A DNA stretch of 64,000 nt from Skeletonema tropicum (GCA_037178625.1 CM074133.1:3038001-3102000), one strand, 5' to 3'; shown: positions 50,663 to 61,810, counted from the first letter of the stretch. Numbers and translations: made by a program. Notes: generated by a model from the sequence alone, not told the origin.

Positions 50663-53026
50663 CTTGATGTTGATTTTCAAGCGATGCTTCCATGATTTTC
50701 CAACTTTTCCAAATCAACATTTTCCATGGCAGAGCCGGATTCCATCCCATCGAATCTCATGCAAAGCGCAAACTCGCGGGATCAAAAATTCTTCGATACT
50801 AAGACAAGTTGGCATGGCGGGCTAGCAATATTAGCAGTCTAAGTATGAGAGTGCACAATACAAGAGTTCTCCTATTCATACTTATTATCCGCCTGCTTTT
50901 GAGACAATCTTTTTTTTAGCAGAAAGCAGTCATTACCATTACAAAAACAAAATGAAAGCTTACCTTGAAAGCCTTGACTATGACTATGAATGTATCTGTG
51001 ACCAATCTCGCGGTTCATGCCTATTCTGTTTATGCGGCTCATTTGCTGCATCTGCAACATAATGTAATATGTACTATGCATTCTATCGAACAGCATTGGT
51101 CATCGGGCGGCCGGTCATCGGCATCGATTGTTCATCTCATCGTTGTGTGGGGCTTTAGGTTTAGGGGAAGGGGTAACGTGACAGCTTGGCTACCACTCGG
51201 CTTTGGGCTTTGGCATGCATAGGAGAACTTAAACCTGGAGAGGCAGCAATAAGTATGACCACACAAGCACATATTCGTTTGCTAGAGAATTTACAATATC
51301 AAGGGCATGATGGTAAAGATTGTTATGATTTGCCATCAAACAATTCCATCTCCTATCTGTTGTATCATCTCAACATCAACAGCCGTTTCTTTCTCACTCT
51401 TTCGTTTTCGTCTGCGGTAAAGTACAACAAAGTCTGCACGCAAGTAAAAAAGTGCATCTGCCATCCAAAGGACAGCCGAAACTATAGGCCGCCAAGGATT
51501 GTCATCATCGAAGGAAAAATCATCAAGAATCACGTCTACAATCGATGCTACACCGAAGAGTATGTCACCTACACTCTCCATTGCCTGTGCATCCTCAAAG
51601 AAGTCTATTATCCCTGTGCATTTCATTGTCATTGGTGTCTCGTGACTACGGCCAACCAGCGCAAACACTGCACTCAACAGATAGAGGTGGATGCTAACCA
51701 ATTCCAACTTGTAAACCATATCTTCACTCATATTACCTCCTGCCCAGCCGATAGCTGATGCCGTACCGAAGATTGCTGCTAACCCGAACGTCGTTGCTGC
51801 ACTCAAGTCTCTCCTATGACCGAAGTGACGCCGTAACGTTGCCATCACGTCAGTCCTGACATTATCGCCCTGTTTCCCCGATAACCTGGCGCCCTCAATC
51901 AATTTCTCATCCAAGAACGCTGCGTGCCTATCAAACTTTTCAAGCGCCAACATTACATCTCGGCCTGTATCCCCCTCGTTTCCAACATGGGCAGCATGTT
52001 GATGTGCTGTGAAGAAGAATCGCTTGAGTCCTGATAATTATTTCAAGCCACAACATTATTGTGCAACATCTGTAAGATTGATGAAGAATAGGGCCACTTG
52101 ATAGTCTCTGCTCTCTCCACACGTAACTCACCTCTTCGTTTCTTGTCAGCTACCATTGTCCGTATAGCCCAAGTCACATCAATAATACTATTCATAAGGT
52201 ACACAAACGGTCCGAGTATCCAAATGGAATAATAAAGAAGCATATTTTGAGGATCTCCATCAGAATAGGAGAGTGACAAGTCCCAACATGAGCCAATCAC
52301 GTAAAATAAACCACCTCCGATGAAGAAAGTATTGGAAGCTATGGACCAAAAGACATCATCATCGTTACTTAGTTTGCGTCATGCGTTTGATGTATAAGCT
52401 TTGGTTTATGTCATCTGCGTTGAAGTAGTTGTCATCCTCGTTCTCCTCAATGGTTGCATGATAATGTTGGTCCTCAGGCAAATCTACCGCTGCTGATGAC
52501 AGAGCACTCACTGTGCTTGTGCAAGATTCTTTTGCTCGCGTGGCCTTGTCAGCATTGTGGAGTAATGGCGACATCGGATGCAGTTGAAAGGGCAAAGCCG
52601 AACGATGAAGAGTCGAAATTGTACAGAGGTGAAATAACAATGTCGGGGGACGGAGAATCGTTTTCATAAGGAATTTATTTCATCTGCATCTGGTATAGTA
52701 AAGAATCATCCATATCCAAAGGAATACGACACAGCATAGTGCGTTGATCCTTTACTAGATTTGTGCCGAGACCGAGAGGACTTGCTTGCATTGACCATGT
52801 CTATCTTGGATGAAGCAGAAGTGCATTACATTCCACATAAAAAACCCGGAAGGAATAGGAATCCAAGCAATCAAGCCGATCGAAGCAAGATGATAAGTAA
52901 AATTCCATTCAAGTAAGAGATTTGCATCAACATGCGGGACTTAATACTTCAGCTTGCTAGAACAGTTGATAGAGGGAGAGAGAAGTAAGAGAGTACGATA
53001 GTCAGCTTGCACCACAGAAAACAGGA
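50331..53026. repeat. Right arm of the large inverted duplication
   Basis: Reverse-complement copy of 1-2488. It is 208 bp longer because of a segment at about 50746-50953 absent from the left arm; the left-arm junction shares the trinucleotide TTC with both ends of that segment. The inner boundary, near 50331, lies inside the coding region of the 49340 gene. Confidence 0.9.
51336..52667 (-). pseudogene. Multi-pass membrane protein, right copy, broken in exon 1
   Basis: Same gene as 372-1642 on the opposite strand. The ATG at 52667 is present, but one extra base near 52371 ('CAAACTAAGTAA' against 'CAAACAAGTAAC' in the left copy) creates an immediate TAA, ending translation after about 100 codons. 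Downstream, the rest of exon 1 and the whole of exon 2 are intact, including the final membrane segment (VSAVLWMADALFYLRADFVV) and basic tail that the left copy has lost. The two copies therefore carry complementary lesions. Confidence 0.8.
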
Positions 53027-53529
53027 ACTCGAATCTCACTTTTACACCCTCACCATCACCATGTCCTCCACCCCTATATACAGCCTACAGCTGAAGATAG
53101 TGTGTGAGAGAGAGGTCCGGCCTAGCTTGGTCTTGGTTGCGAGATATGGTTGTTGATATGCCGTAAGGAGATAGATGTGGTTGCAGTTTGTGACTGTGAT
53201 TCCACTGTATTGCCACTGCTGAATTGATGCTACATCATCAGACGATTCTGGGTCGTCTTCCGGCAGCGCCAGCCATGACGATGGTAAGATAGATGTCTAC
53301 AACATGAGCTAAACCTGATGCCCCTGTGGCTGTGGAAATAATCTAAATAGGAAATATCTAAATATGGCATTTTGGAGATACAGGATACAGCGCAATGAAG
53401 AAACATCTTTACAACGCCAGACGCGGTCCAGAACTTATCAAACGTAGACATACCTCTGTAACTGGTCAGACGTACAGTATAATGGTGTCAATTGGCGCAC
53501 AATCGGGGCGGTTAGGTAGGAGACGGAGT
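52670..53529. other. Upstream flank of the right arm, no gene
   Basis: 52670-53026 is still duplicated (pairs with 1-371). 53027-53529 is unique, with no supported gene. Confidence 0.45.
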
Positions 53530-53990
53530 GATCTGAGTAAGCAGAGGTTTATACATGCAAACTGATGCATGGACTTTTACCAGTACCAGTGAATCATGTT
53601 CATGTCGGACGACATGTCACTTTTATATCCCAATGCCCTCCTGGGTGCCCGTGCGGTGACGAAACAATTGCGCATGTGTTCAAATGTCCCCATCCAAGGA
53701 TGGCATCGAAACGTGAAGAAAAATCATTGTAGCTCTACGGAGGAAAGGACTTCGGCTTCGGAAAGCATCAGCATCAAGGCAAATACTACATATACTGTTA
53801 CTGTTGCCGAATTAATAGAACAGGGAGAAGGTATGCAATCATTGCGGCTGTTCAAGCACAGAGTGAGTTAGGTTCGTGGGAGGACCGAATACTTGTTGTT
53901 CTTTCGAAGTTGGATCTAGTTGCAGTGGACAAGAGTCCTGGTACAGGTTTATGGCAGAGAGCGTTTACGTGCTGATCCCGTAGAGGTACG
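53530..53990 (+). pseudogene. Retroelement-like C-terminal remnant (CPCG...H...C motif)
   Basis: One frame near 53562-53715 reads KLMHGLLPVPVNHVHVGRH, then CPPGCPCGDETIAHVFKC and PHPR. This 'K-x-x-H-x-x-L-P ... C-P-x-C-x-x-x-E-T-x-x-H-x-x-x-C-P-H' pattern is typical of the C-terminal part of repetitive retroelement-type open frames in diatom genomes. A second piece near 53845-53950 (AVQAQSELGSWEDRILVVL) follows in another frame. No reverse transcriptase or RNase H remains and frames are broken. Assignment to an element class is inference. Confidence 0.4.
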
Positions 53991-54488
53991 TCACTGATTC
54001 TCTGTGGCCGACTGCTGAATAGCCGTCACCTTTGCAACAGTGAGGAAATCGCATGTGACTGTCCAGCTTAGATGAATGTTCGTTAAAAGAATGGATAAGC
54101 TTCGTGAGAACGTGCACTTGTCACAAACGAAAGACCACAGATGCATGCAGCACTGCAGAGGAGAAAAGCGACCTGAAAGAACGATGTCTCACAGCATAAC
54201 ACAGAATGTGCAGACTTGCTTTGCTCACAAACCGCACTGTCAGTATGTGCCGCTGATTAAATATAAATCTATCACTGCCGGACGTCAATCAACCAGTGAA
54301 TGTCAATGGAAGGTTAAGTTCTACGTCCACGTCCAGGATAACGATAAACCACCGCCAAGTCCGTTCCCATCTTTTCAACTTCGGCAAAGCAAGAGATATC
54401 ACCACCGTACAAGCGTGCACATAGATCTTGATCTTGGCCTTGGCAAGAAATCTCTACTGAAATTATTTAGTTCGCTGTCGCTGGCGAC
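53991..54488. other. Repeat-flanking DNA, no gene
   Basis: An open frame at 54076-54633 runs into the TIR of the next element and has no recognisable domain. Confidence 0.35.
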
Positions 54489-54690
54489 AGCTGGCGTTTT
54501 AAACGCCAGTAGACTCACCGTCGCACTTTTTAAACATTTGATGAACGCTAATATGATTCGCTTAAAGCTAGTAAACAAGGTTGACTTTAGACCTCTGGAA
54601 ATCATCCATCGGAACCCCTACGGAGAAAAGTAGCGGTAGGAATCTATTCTCCATCCAAAACGGTAGGGACACCACCCCTATCCCTATCAA

Positions 54691-55530
54691 CCATGAGGGG
54701 AGGGCGTAATTCGGGCGGTAGAGGCTCTCGAAGTAAGAGGTCTCGCAATGATCAGGAATTGACTGATCGTGAGGCACGTCTTCGTGCTAGGTCGGCTGCA
54801 GCCTGCAGCGGAGGAGAGAAGTAGTGTACCCCCTCCAAATGAATCTGAACAAGTTGCTGCTCCCAATGATGGCTTGGAGTGCGCCTGCTGTAACAAGGCA
54901 ATCGCAAATACCGATGATCATGTCTTCACTACGCCATGCGAGCATCATTATGATGTTGTCGTCCAATGAAGATGAAGAGGCAGTCTGCCCGGAGGAGTCA
55001 ATCTTCCAGCGATGACTCTGTCTTCAATCATGGGATGAGAGGCTGGAAGAATACTTTATCACGTACTACATTGACAATTATAATGTTGTTGAAAGATCTG
55101 AGAAAGGACTTGCGAAGGTAAAGACTGCGATGAAAGATCTAAAGGCAGCAGTGGAATTGGATACAAAACTTGCAACTACAACAACAACAAGCACAAGATC
55201 TAAAGCCAAGAGAGTGCAAAACGTTTTGCTTCTGGTAGAGATAGATCGCATGACCAAGCGAGATAAATTGAGGACGAAGAAGAAAGTGAAGATTCCAGTG
55301 CACAAGATGGACTTGAACACAAAGAAAGATACTATTATTGAGTTCCTCATTAATTGGCGTCAAAAGAGTTCAAAGCTTCTCCAAAGCAGCACAAGAGCTG
55401 AAGGATGCAATTTTGACGAGGCAGAGTGAATCTAATCGTGTGACACATGCATCCAGAAAGGAGCTTATGGAGTCGGAGTTCTTCTCTCTAGCTCTAGGCA
55501 AGCATCTACGCGAAAAGAGAGACACATACT
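54691..55530 (+). pseudogene. Decayed cargo gene with zinc-finger-like motif
   Basis: Starts ATG at 54691 (MRGGRNSGGRGSRSKRSRND, basic) and then breaks frame. A second frame has a RING-like CACCNKAIANTDDHVFTTPC with following EHHYD. Further fragments (for example at 55130-55429: RSKAKRVQNVLLLVEIDRMT, lysine-rich) continue with stops. It is probably a former DNA-binding or transposase accessory protein of the element. Confidence 0.5.
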
Positions 55531-55564
55531 CATGATAGCAATCTATATGAAAGTTAATTAGTTC

Positions 55565-56969
55565 CTAGGACGTAGTTGTAGCAGCTGAACCAAGCTTGGT
55601 AAGAACTTTCGGTACGCTCACCCTAGGTAGACTTCTTCTCCGCCGCATAATACTCGTCAGTCTCTTTAACGCTGCATTTGTACTGGGTCGAACTGGCTCC
55701 TGATGCTGCTCAAAGAGACTGCGAAGACTTTCAACGGCACCTGCATGGAACATTATACGGTGTAAATCATCCCACTCACACTCACTCTTTAATCCAATAA
55801 TCCCAACTTTAATGTCGGGCATGGCGCATCATTAGCATTCATAGTATTATTCTTGGTTTGTCCACAAAGTCTACCGATTCGTTGGTACGCAACAGTGTTT
55901 AGACTGATAACAACTTGTGAATTCTTTGCATCCGCACCAGCCTCAGCAACAGCTGCAGGAGTAAGAGTGTTGCACTCAGAAAACTTCATAAGACTCTTGA
56001 GCCGATTCTTCTAACTTACAGGCTGTCTTGTCCATCAATTGGCGACAATAGCAGGCTTAGTATCCACTTTGCGCCGTTTGTTCTTGTTAGATGATAGAGC
56101 CTTGGCAGACGCTGAAGCATCAGCGACAGCTTCGGGCTGAACAAGAGACCCAGTAATGTTCTAATAGATAGCAGAGCAGCGTTAGGGTGACATGGTGATG
56201 GTGACGGAGAATAGCATGGGCAATGACCGAACAACAACTATGGTACACTTACATCTTCTTGTAAACGACTCTTTCTCTCCTTGGCCGCATTCTCCCTCCT
56301 GAACGCATTACGACGGTCGTTACGAGCCCTCTTCAATTTAGCAGACTCATCTTTCTGTGCCTGAGTCTTTTCCTTGGGCGCTCGCTTCTTCTTCTTTGGA
56401 GGAGGGACAACTTCCGTCGATATCTGTTGCTGCGCCTTCTCCGTACTAGTTCGCTTTCTCTTTCCTCTGCCTCCTCTCATGTCAATCTCTGCAAGAGCCC
56501 TCGCTGCAGCTTGTTCCTCGCGCTGCTAAGATTCCAAAATGCGGGTAATTGTGGACAATTGCTGCCGGTCTGTGAGCAGGCGCCATTCTCGGACTGCTCT
56601 CGCCTTCCCTGTAGGAGTCCTCCTCAAAGAAAGCACCTCCGGAGGGATATCATGCGTCCCCTTTCCTTTATGGCAAGGGAATACCTCATTGATCGAGTCG
56701 TTAGAATTAAAGTCACAACGTGCAGTCTTATCAGCCAGACTTTCGTTGCCCGTGATGCGGCTGACTCGCGATGCACTCGCATCATTCGCAGCTTGCTGCT
56801 TCGCTGGCGGCTTCAACACTCGACCAGTTCAGGACGTCTTCTTTGAAGCCTCATTGCTCGATGAGTTGACCACCCCCGACTCTGCAATAGGGGTGGTTTC
56901 CCTACCGTTTTGGATGGAGAGTTCGTTACAATCCTTGGATTGATCGGTCGGTTGAGTTTTGGCTGACAT
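55565..56969 (-). pseudogene. Decayed basic protein gene of the TIR element
   Basis: A minus-strand frame opens at ATG 56969 inside the right TIR (MSAKTQPTDQSK...) and is interrupted by an in-frame TGA near 56840 and an in-frame TAG near 56526, both one C-to-T change from a sense codon. It continues through a very basic stretch (PPPKKKKRAPKEKTQAQKDE) to a GTAAGT donor near 56247. A plausible next exon begins after CTATTAG near 56163 (NITGSLVQPEAVADASA), and a later one, frameshifted, ends at 55565 (MRRRRSLPRVSVPKVLTKLG). No known domain. Multiple lesions show it is inactive. Confidence 0.6.
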
Positions 56970-57079
56970 CGGAGGTCGGAATGATTGAGATGTTTACTAG
57001 CGTTATGCGAATTTATCTAGTGCTCGGCAAATCTTTAAAAAGTGCGACGGTGAGTCTACTGGCGTTTAAAACGCCAGCT

Positions 57080-57312
57080 CCCCCCCCCGAAAGTAGATGA
57101 GACTGATCACAAGGGACTGATTTAGATTTAGCATATATCTCAACCCAAAGTCTTCAATAAGAAAAAGTGAAATGATATTTCAAGATATCTTTCTCTCTCA
57201 TTTTACAAAAACTTCAAGCATGGGATAAGATGATGGGATTGAAATGTAGTCATGAGTAGCCGGGCGATGACTATGTAAGTCATTGCAACAGAGTGAGTCG
57301 GAGTTAAATTAT
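57080..57312. other. Spacer, no gene
   Basis: A run of nine to ten C lies at the element boundary (about 57080); nothing else was recognised. Confidence 0.35.
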
Positions 57313-58379
57313 TATCGGACATGGCCCGGCAGGCCTGTCTCTTCCCGGCTTTATCGGACATGGCCCGGCAGGCCTGTCTCTTCCCGGCTTTATTGTTGAT
57401 GGTGATGGTTATGGTGATGGTGATGGTACTTATGTACTTAGACTAGGTACCCATAGGAGTTCTTGATTTATGACACCTTGCTTGACCCATACACTGGACA
57501 CTTCTTTGACCCAGATGTTGGCCGAAAGACACAGGTCACAACAAGAAATGAAAAAGGGGGGCCATGTCCGTTGGCCGCAATAGCGGCCCTCTTGTTGGTG
57601 ATGGTGATGATGATGGTTATGGTTATGGTGATGGTGATGGTACTTATGTACTTAGACTAGGTACCCATAGGAGTTCTTGATTTATGACACCTTGCTTGAC
57701 CCATACACTGGACACTTCTTTGACCCAGATGCTGGCCGAAAGACACAGGTCACAACAAGAAATGAAAAAGGGGGGCCATGTCCGTTGTCCGCAATAGCGG
57801 CCCTCTTGTATTGGTGATGGTGATGGTGATGGTCGGACATGGCCCGGCAGGCCTGTCTCCTCCCGGCTTTATTGGTGATGGTGATGGTACTTATGTACTT
57901 AGACTAGGTACCCGTAGGAGTTCTTGATTTATGACAACTTGCTTGACCCATACACTGGACACTTCTTTGACCCAGATGTTGGCCGAAAGACACAGGTCAC
58001 AACAAGAAATGAAAAAGGGGGGCCATGTCCGTTGGCCGCAATAGCGGCCCTCTTGTTATGGTGATGGTGATGGTACTTATGTACTTAGACTAGGTACCCA
58101 TAGGAGTTCTTGATTTATGACACCTTGCTTGACCCATACACTGGACACTTCTTTGACCCAGATGTTGGCCGAAAGACACAGGTCACGAAAGACACAGGTC
58201 ACAACAAGAAATGAAAAAGGGGGGCCATGTCCGTTGGCCGGAGTTCTTGATTTATGACACCTTGCTTGACCCATACACTGGACACTTCTTTGACCCAGAT
58301 GTTGGCCGAAAGACACAGGTCACAACAAGAAATGAAAAAGGGGGGCCATGTCCGGTGGCCGCAATAGCGGCCCTCTTGT
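57313..58379. repeat. Satellite array with nested minisatellites
   Basis: Four full copies and one truncated copy of a roughly 155-170-bp block starting TACTTATGTACTTAGACTAG (57427, 57641, 57888, 58074) and ending with GGCCGCAATAGCGGCCCTCT; the fifth starts at 58241 inside the block. Blocks are linked by variable (GGTGAT)n stretches, so the period ranges from about 185 to 247 bp. A second unit beginning CGGACATGGCCCGGCAGGCC occurs twice in tandem at 57318-57390 and once at about 57834. Very low divergence between copies indicates recent amplification. Open frames through it are repetitive and not called genes. Confidence 0.9.
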
Positions 58380-58383
58380 TTAC

Positions 58384-58582
58384 GTTTTAGATCTAAATTA
58401 TTCGAGGGTAAGATTTCCTACCCTCAAGGGTAAGATTTGGAGGGTAATATTTCCTACCCTCGAGGGTAAGAATTATTACATCAATGGTAAGATTTAAAGG
58501 GTAAGAATTCTTACCCTCGAGGGTAAGAATTCTTACACTCGGGTGAAATGGGTTTCTTGTAAACATATCTACTTAGATCTAA
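58384..58582. repeat. Cluster of nested palindromes bounded by TTAGATCTAA
   Basis: The words GGGTAAGAATTCTTACCC and TACCCTCGAGGGTA recur. 58501-58536 is a perfect 36-bp palindrome made from them. TTAGATCTAA, itself a palindrome, occurs at both borders (about 58387 and 58574). No coding sequence. Confidence 0.82.
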
Positions 58583-59004
58583 ATACTCCAATCTTAAATT
58601 TTGACTCACTCTGTTGCCTGTACATAACGAGAAAAAAGATAATATGTACATGCTACTTAAAGTATTTATGCGGGAACTGAAGATGAAAGGAGAAAAATAG
58701 ATTATTCTAAGTACACACATATTCTAACTACCAGAACTGATTCATGTGATGCTATTATTGCTTAACACTGAATCCGTTCGATCATACTGATGATGTCTTC
58801 GTTGATGAGCAAGCTCGGATGAGCCTCGACCTCGAATGAAATTCTTGTTTGGCGAATGCCTCCGTCTTGAACCCTGGATAGGGATAGGATTTGCCGTCGA
58901 CCCCTTCCTGCGCTTCACGTTACAGGTCCTGGGGATGTCATGAAAGTGCCGTCAAGTTGTTGCGGACAATGCCTGTGCCTGTGGAAGGCGCGACCGCGAC
59001 GGAT
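58583..59004. other. Intergenic, 3' flank of the DUF6824 gene
   Basis: No gene recognised. Confidence 0.4.
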
Positions 59005-60357
59005 CTAACTGTTGCTGCGCCGAAACGGCAACTGATTATTAGAAGTGGCCAGCAACTGATTTTGCTGCAGCATCATAATCATACTGCGTTTTAGTTGATT
59101 AGTTTGTTGTTGCTGGGACTGGGGAGCGTTGGATATCCCTACGCTTCGATTTGTTTGGCGTTGTAAATGGCTCAGCACGTTGTTGAGCAAAAGTGCACTT
59201 GATGATGCTGGAAGATTCGATTGCTGCTGCAGATTCAGTAAGAGATTAGTAACTGACTGAGGCTGAGGTTGATGGCCCCTCAAGAATGGGGCAGATGTGG
59301 AGATTGACATAGGAAGTGACGCAGACGGGACCACATTCTGCTGATTCTGATTCAAGAGTTGCTGGAGGAGGAGAAGTTGATTTGGTTGCTGTTGCTGTTG
59401 TTGCTGTTGCTGTGCCTGATTCAGCAGATGATGAGTCATCCCAACATTCAAAGCTGGTTGAAGTGCAGTTTGTGGCTGCAGTAACTGGCCCAAAGGTTTA
59501 TTTGGGGGAACCAACATGTGCTGAAGCCGAAGAAGTTGCTGCTGCTGCTGCTGCTGCGTCTGGAGAAGTAGCTGGATCAATCCATTCTGATCTGCACTTT
59601 CGTTGCTGGAAGTATTGTCTGCAGATGTTGGGAGGGTGGCAACTGCGCTACTAGTGCTAGATTGATGCAATTGCTGTAGAAGATGAAGTTGCTGCTGCAG
59701 ATTGGAATTTCCAGGCACATGAAACAGATCAGTTGCAGATTGTGTGTTATTCCTTGTGCCTTGTGCCCCTCCCCTCCGGACAGCAAGCTCATGATGTGCC
59801 ACAGATGATGAATTATTTTGATCTAACACTTGGTTCGTTGTCTCTTCTTGGTCTTGTTGAAGATGAACCGATCGATCAACGCTCTGCTGCTGAGATCTTT
59901 GATGGGAACGCCGCAGTTCTTCTCTCCTCCGTTTCGATTCCTCCTTTCCTCTACTGGCATACGCCATCGCTTGCACTACCCTATCGGCTGCTTCTCTGTT
60001 CGACAGCTCCTTCCATTGACCAGTTTCAGAACACCTTTTGAGGAATCTACCGGGGGGATCCTTCGAATAGACGGCTTCAATGATGGCCTTGGAGATGTCC
60101 GTCTTTTGCTTCTTCGTGTCAGCCCTTTTATAGGCATCCTTTGTGGGAAAACAGTGACAGTGGAATGTGGAGGTTATAGAGAATAACTCAGCTATCATTT
60201 CTCATGCGTTCGGCAATTGGACGAAAGAAAAATAATGGGAATATACAAAGTAACCTACCTTCTGCTTGTCAATCATCTTCCGAAATTGCACATTGCCGGG
60301 ATGTTGATTGCACCAAGCTCCACGGCCTGACAGAACATCGTTATCAGTTGGCGTCAT
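59005..60357 (-). CDS. DUF6824 domain protein with long glutamine-rich tail
   Basis: Exon 1 is 60357-60259 and exon 2 is 60138-59005; the 120-bp intron has a GTAGGT donor and CACAAAG acceptor, phase 0; 410 aa. Exon 1 gives MTPTDNDVLSGRGAWCNQHP and GNVQFRKMI, the conserved 'NDVLxGRGxxxxxHxGNxxFR' opening of DUF6824; exon 2 continues with TKKQKTDISKAIIEAVYSKD, PPGRFLKR and ETGQWKEL, completing the domain in about 90 residues. The rest is Q-rich (many QQQQ runs) with L. DUF6824 is an expanded family in diatoms and other stramenopiles; a nuclear regulatory role is often suspected but unproven, and the Q-rich tail is consistent with it. The splice site is well supported because it reunites a split domain. 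Confidence 0.9.
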
Positions 60358-60934
60358 TCTTTCTTGACACTTCAAATCGATGTTTACCTCTGCGAGTGAA
60401 GGTCGTCACAACCACTGTGGGACTCTCAATTGGATGGGGTGCCAAACTGGTTTCACTGACTGTGACTAAAAGAGCTGAGTTCCTGTTGCTTCCTGCATAT
60501 GTAGGCTATATGTCCAAGAAAGGATTAAGCCTACGCGGAGAAATTGCTGTAGATTATTGCAGCAAAAGTTTAGTCTTCTCCCTCATAAAAGAAGTAGTCC
60601 CGACCGAGGGATTCAGTATGTATTACAGGTACTTCGAACTTACTGGGATCGCGATCGCGGAAAGGTTTCATCTGTTATAATTTCGCCCCTGGAGGGCCAA
60701 CCATGACGTACTTTAAGATTTCCGTTAATTTTTGTTTTACTCAGTTTTATGTATGTATATATGAATATAGTTGAAGTAAAGTAGAACCGTGTATGGTGAC
60801 TTCGCTTGGGACTAACCCGAGCCCCTCGTTCTCGCTCCGATTCAAAAGTGTTCGCTCGCTTCGCTTGGCTGGTTGTATGGTCCATTCTTTTGTGAATTGG
60901 TACATACTTATTACATATTCCTAACTAACCTTCC
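60358..60934. other. Intergenic, no gene
   Basis: The plus-strand frame at 60204-60680 is mostly antisense to the DUF6824 gene and its 5' region. Nothing else was recognised. Confidence 0.4.
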
Positions 60935-61120
60935 CCCTTATTGCATACAAGGGCTACAGATTTTTTGAAAAAACGCCGTTAGGAGCTGCTAGCTAGCTTT
61001 GCGATTTGCGACGTTCAAGTTGGAGTTCGAAAACGTTCATTCGGTAACGTTTTAAGGCCTTACGGGTACTGGGCCTAAGAGCAAACGGTACTTGGGAGCG
61101 TTTTCAAGATGGGAAAGAGA
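60935..61120. mobile_element. Decayed half of a four-palindrome element (C)
   Basis: Same orientation as element A. It retains the scaffold: TTGCATACAAGGGCTACAG (reverse complement of part of element B's centre), GCCGTTAGGAGCTGC, and ACGGGTACTGGGCC between the two palindrome positions. The palindrome at about 61029-61054 keeps arms AAAACGTT / AACGTTTT around a non-symmetric core; the one at about 61083-61106 is degenerate. The end GATGGGAAAGAGATATCC corresponds to the TIR. Immediately to the right a TATCCTGACCATTTT end with the start of an ATATCC-type palindrome marks the edge of another truncated copy, followed by a 10-bp-stem hairpin (CTAGCCGCGC) at about 61156. Confidence 0.7.
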
Positions 61121-61810
61121 TATCCTGACCATTTTGAAATATCCTTTAAAAGGACTAGCCGCGCAAGCGCGGCTAGCGCTTCGTGTCAGTATGTAATATT
61201 CAGTTACACATGTAACATGGTATTATAATTATTCTCTGCTGTACAGTAGTATGAAAATTGCCTCATTCTAATTTACTTATCTGCCTTTCGTTTGCGTGCA
61301 GCTCTTGTGGTTTGGCTGTTCATGTTCTCACATGCTTACCACTCGCTCCTGCCAAAGAAGAAGCTGCACCTCAAGAAGCCACTTCTCATGAATGCTTATG
61401 TTGCTTGTACCCACCGTCCAATCTATTCTTGCTCCTACCCTGAACTCGTTGCCACTGCAAGAAAAGACGCTTCTACTGGGCACCTGCATCCACTACACTT
61501 CTAAAAGTACGATTGTGCACTGTGATAATAATTATTATTTGTGACACTCCCAAACTCAACCCCCTGAATGTGACACTTTTACCAAACTCAATCAATCCGC
61601 TATGTAAATGTGACACTACCAAACTCTGCATCCGCTACACTTCTAAAAGTACGATGGTGCACAGTGATAATAATTATTTTTGACACTCCCAAACTCAACC
61701 CCTGAATGTGACACTGCCAAACTCAATCAATCCTCTTCGTGTTACATACACCTCAAAATGTGACACTGGGACTGGCTGTCACATGCCTCGCCAATTTAGA
61801 CTTTTAGCTA
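61121..61810. repeat. Repeat-rich spacer with a 142-bp tandem duplication
   Basis: A unit starting TGCATCC and containing CTACACTTCTAAAAGTACGA and CACTCCCAAACTCAACCC occurs at about 61485 and again at about 61627 (period 142 bp). No supported gene; an open frame at 61292-61504 has no ATG-supported domain. Confidence 0.7.

Larger units (their letters stand above)
54489..57079. mobile_element. 2.6-kb DNA transposon with 193-bp TIRs and decayed cargo genes
   Basis: TIRs occupy 54489-54681 and 56887-57079. Each starts AGCTGG and contains the palindrome CTGGCGTTTTAAACGCCAG followed by TAGACTCACCGTCGCACTTT; inner parts share TCCATCCAAAACGGTAGGG. TIR identity drops in the middle. Two convergent, broken gene remnants lie inside: plus strand from 54691 and minus strand from 56969. 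No target duplication was found and no transposase superfamily could be assigned. Confidence 0.82.

Noticed and set aside
51186..51758. 190-aa plus-strand open frame
   Set aside because: It is antisense to exon 2 of the membrane-protein copy; the minus strand is supported by the duplicate, splice sites and hydrophobic segments.
54076..54633. 185-aa plus-strand frame
   Set aside because: It crosses the boundary of the 54489-57079 transposon and runs through its TIR, so it is not a unitary gene.
57313..58379. CRISPR-like regular repeats
   Set aside because: Units are about 160 bp with simple-sequence linkers, in a clearly eukaryotic nuclear context; this is satellite DNA.
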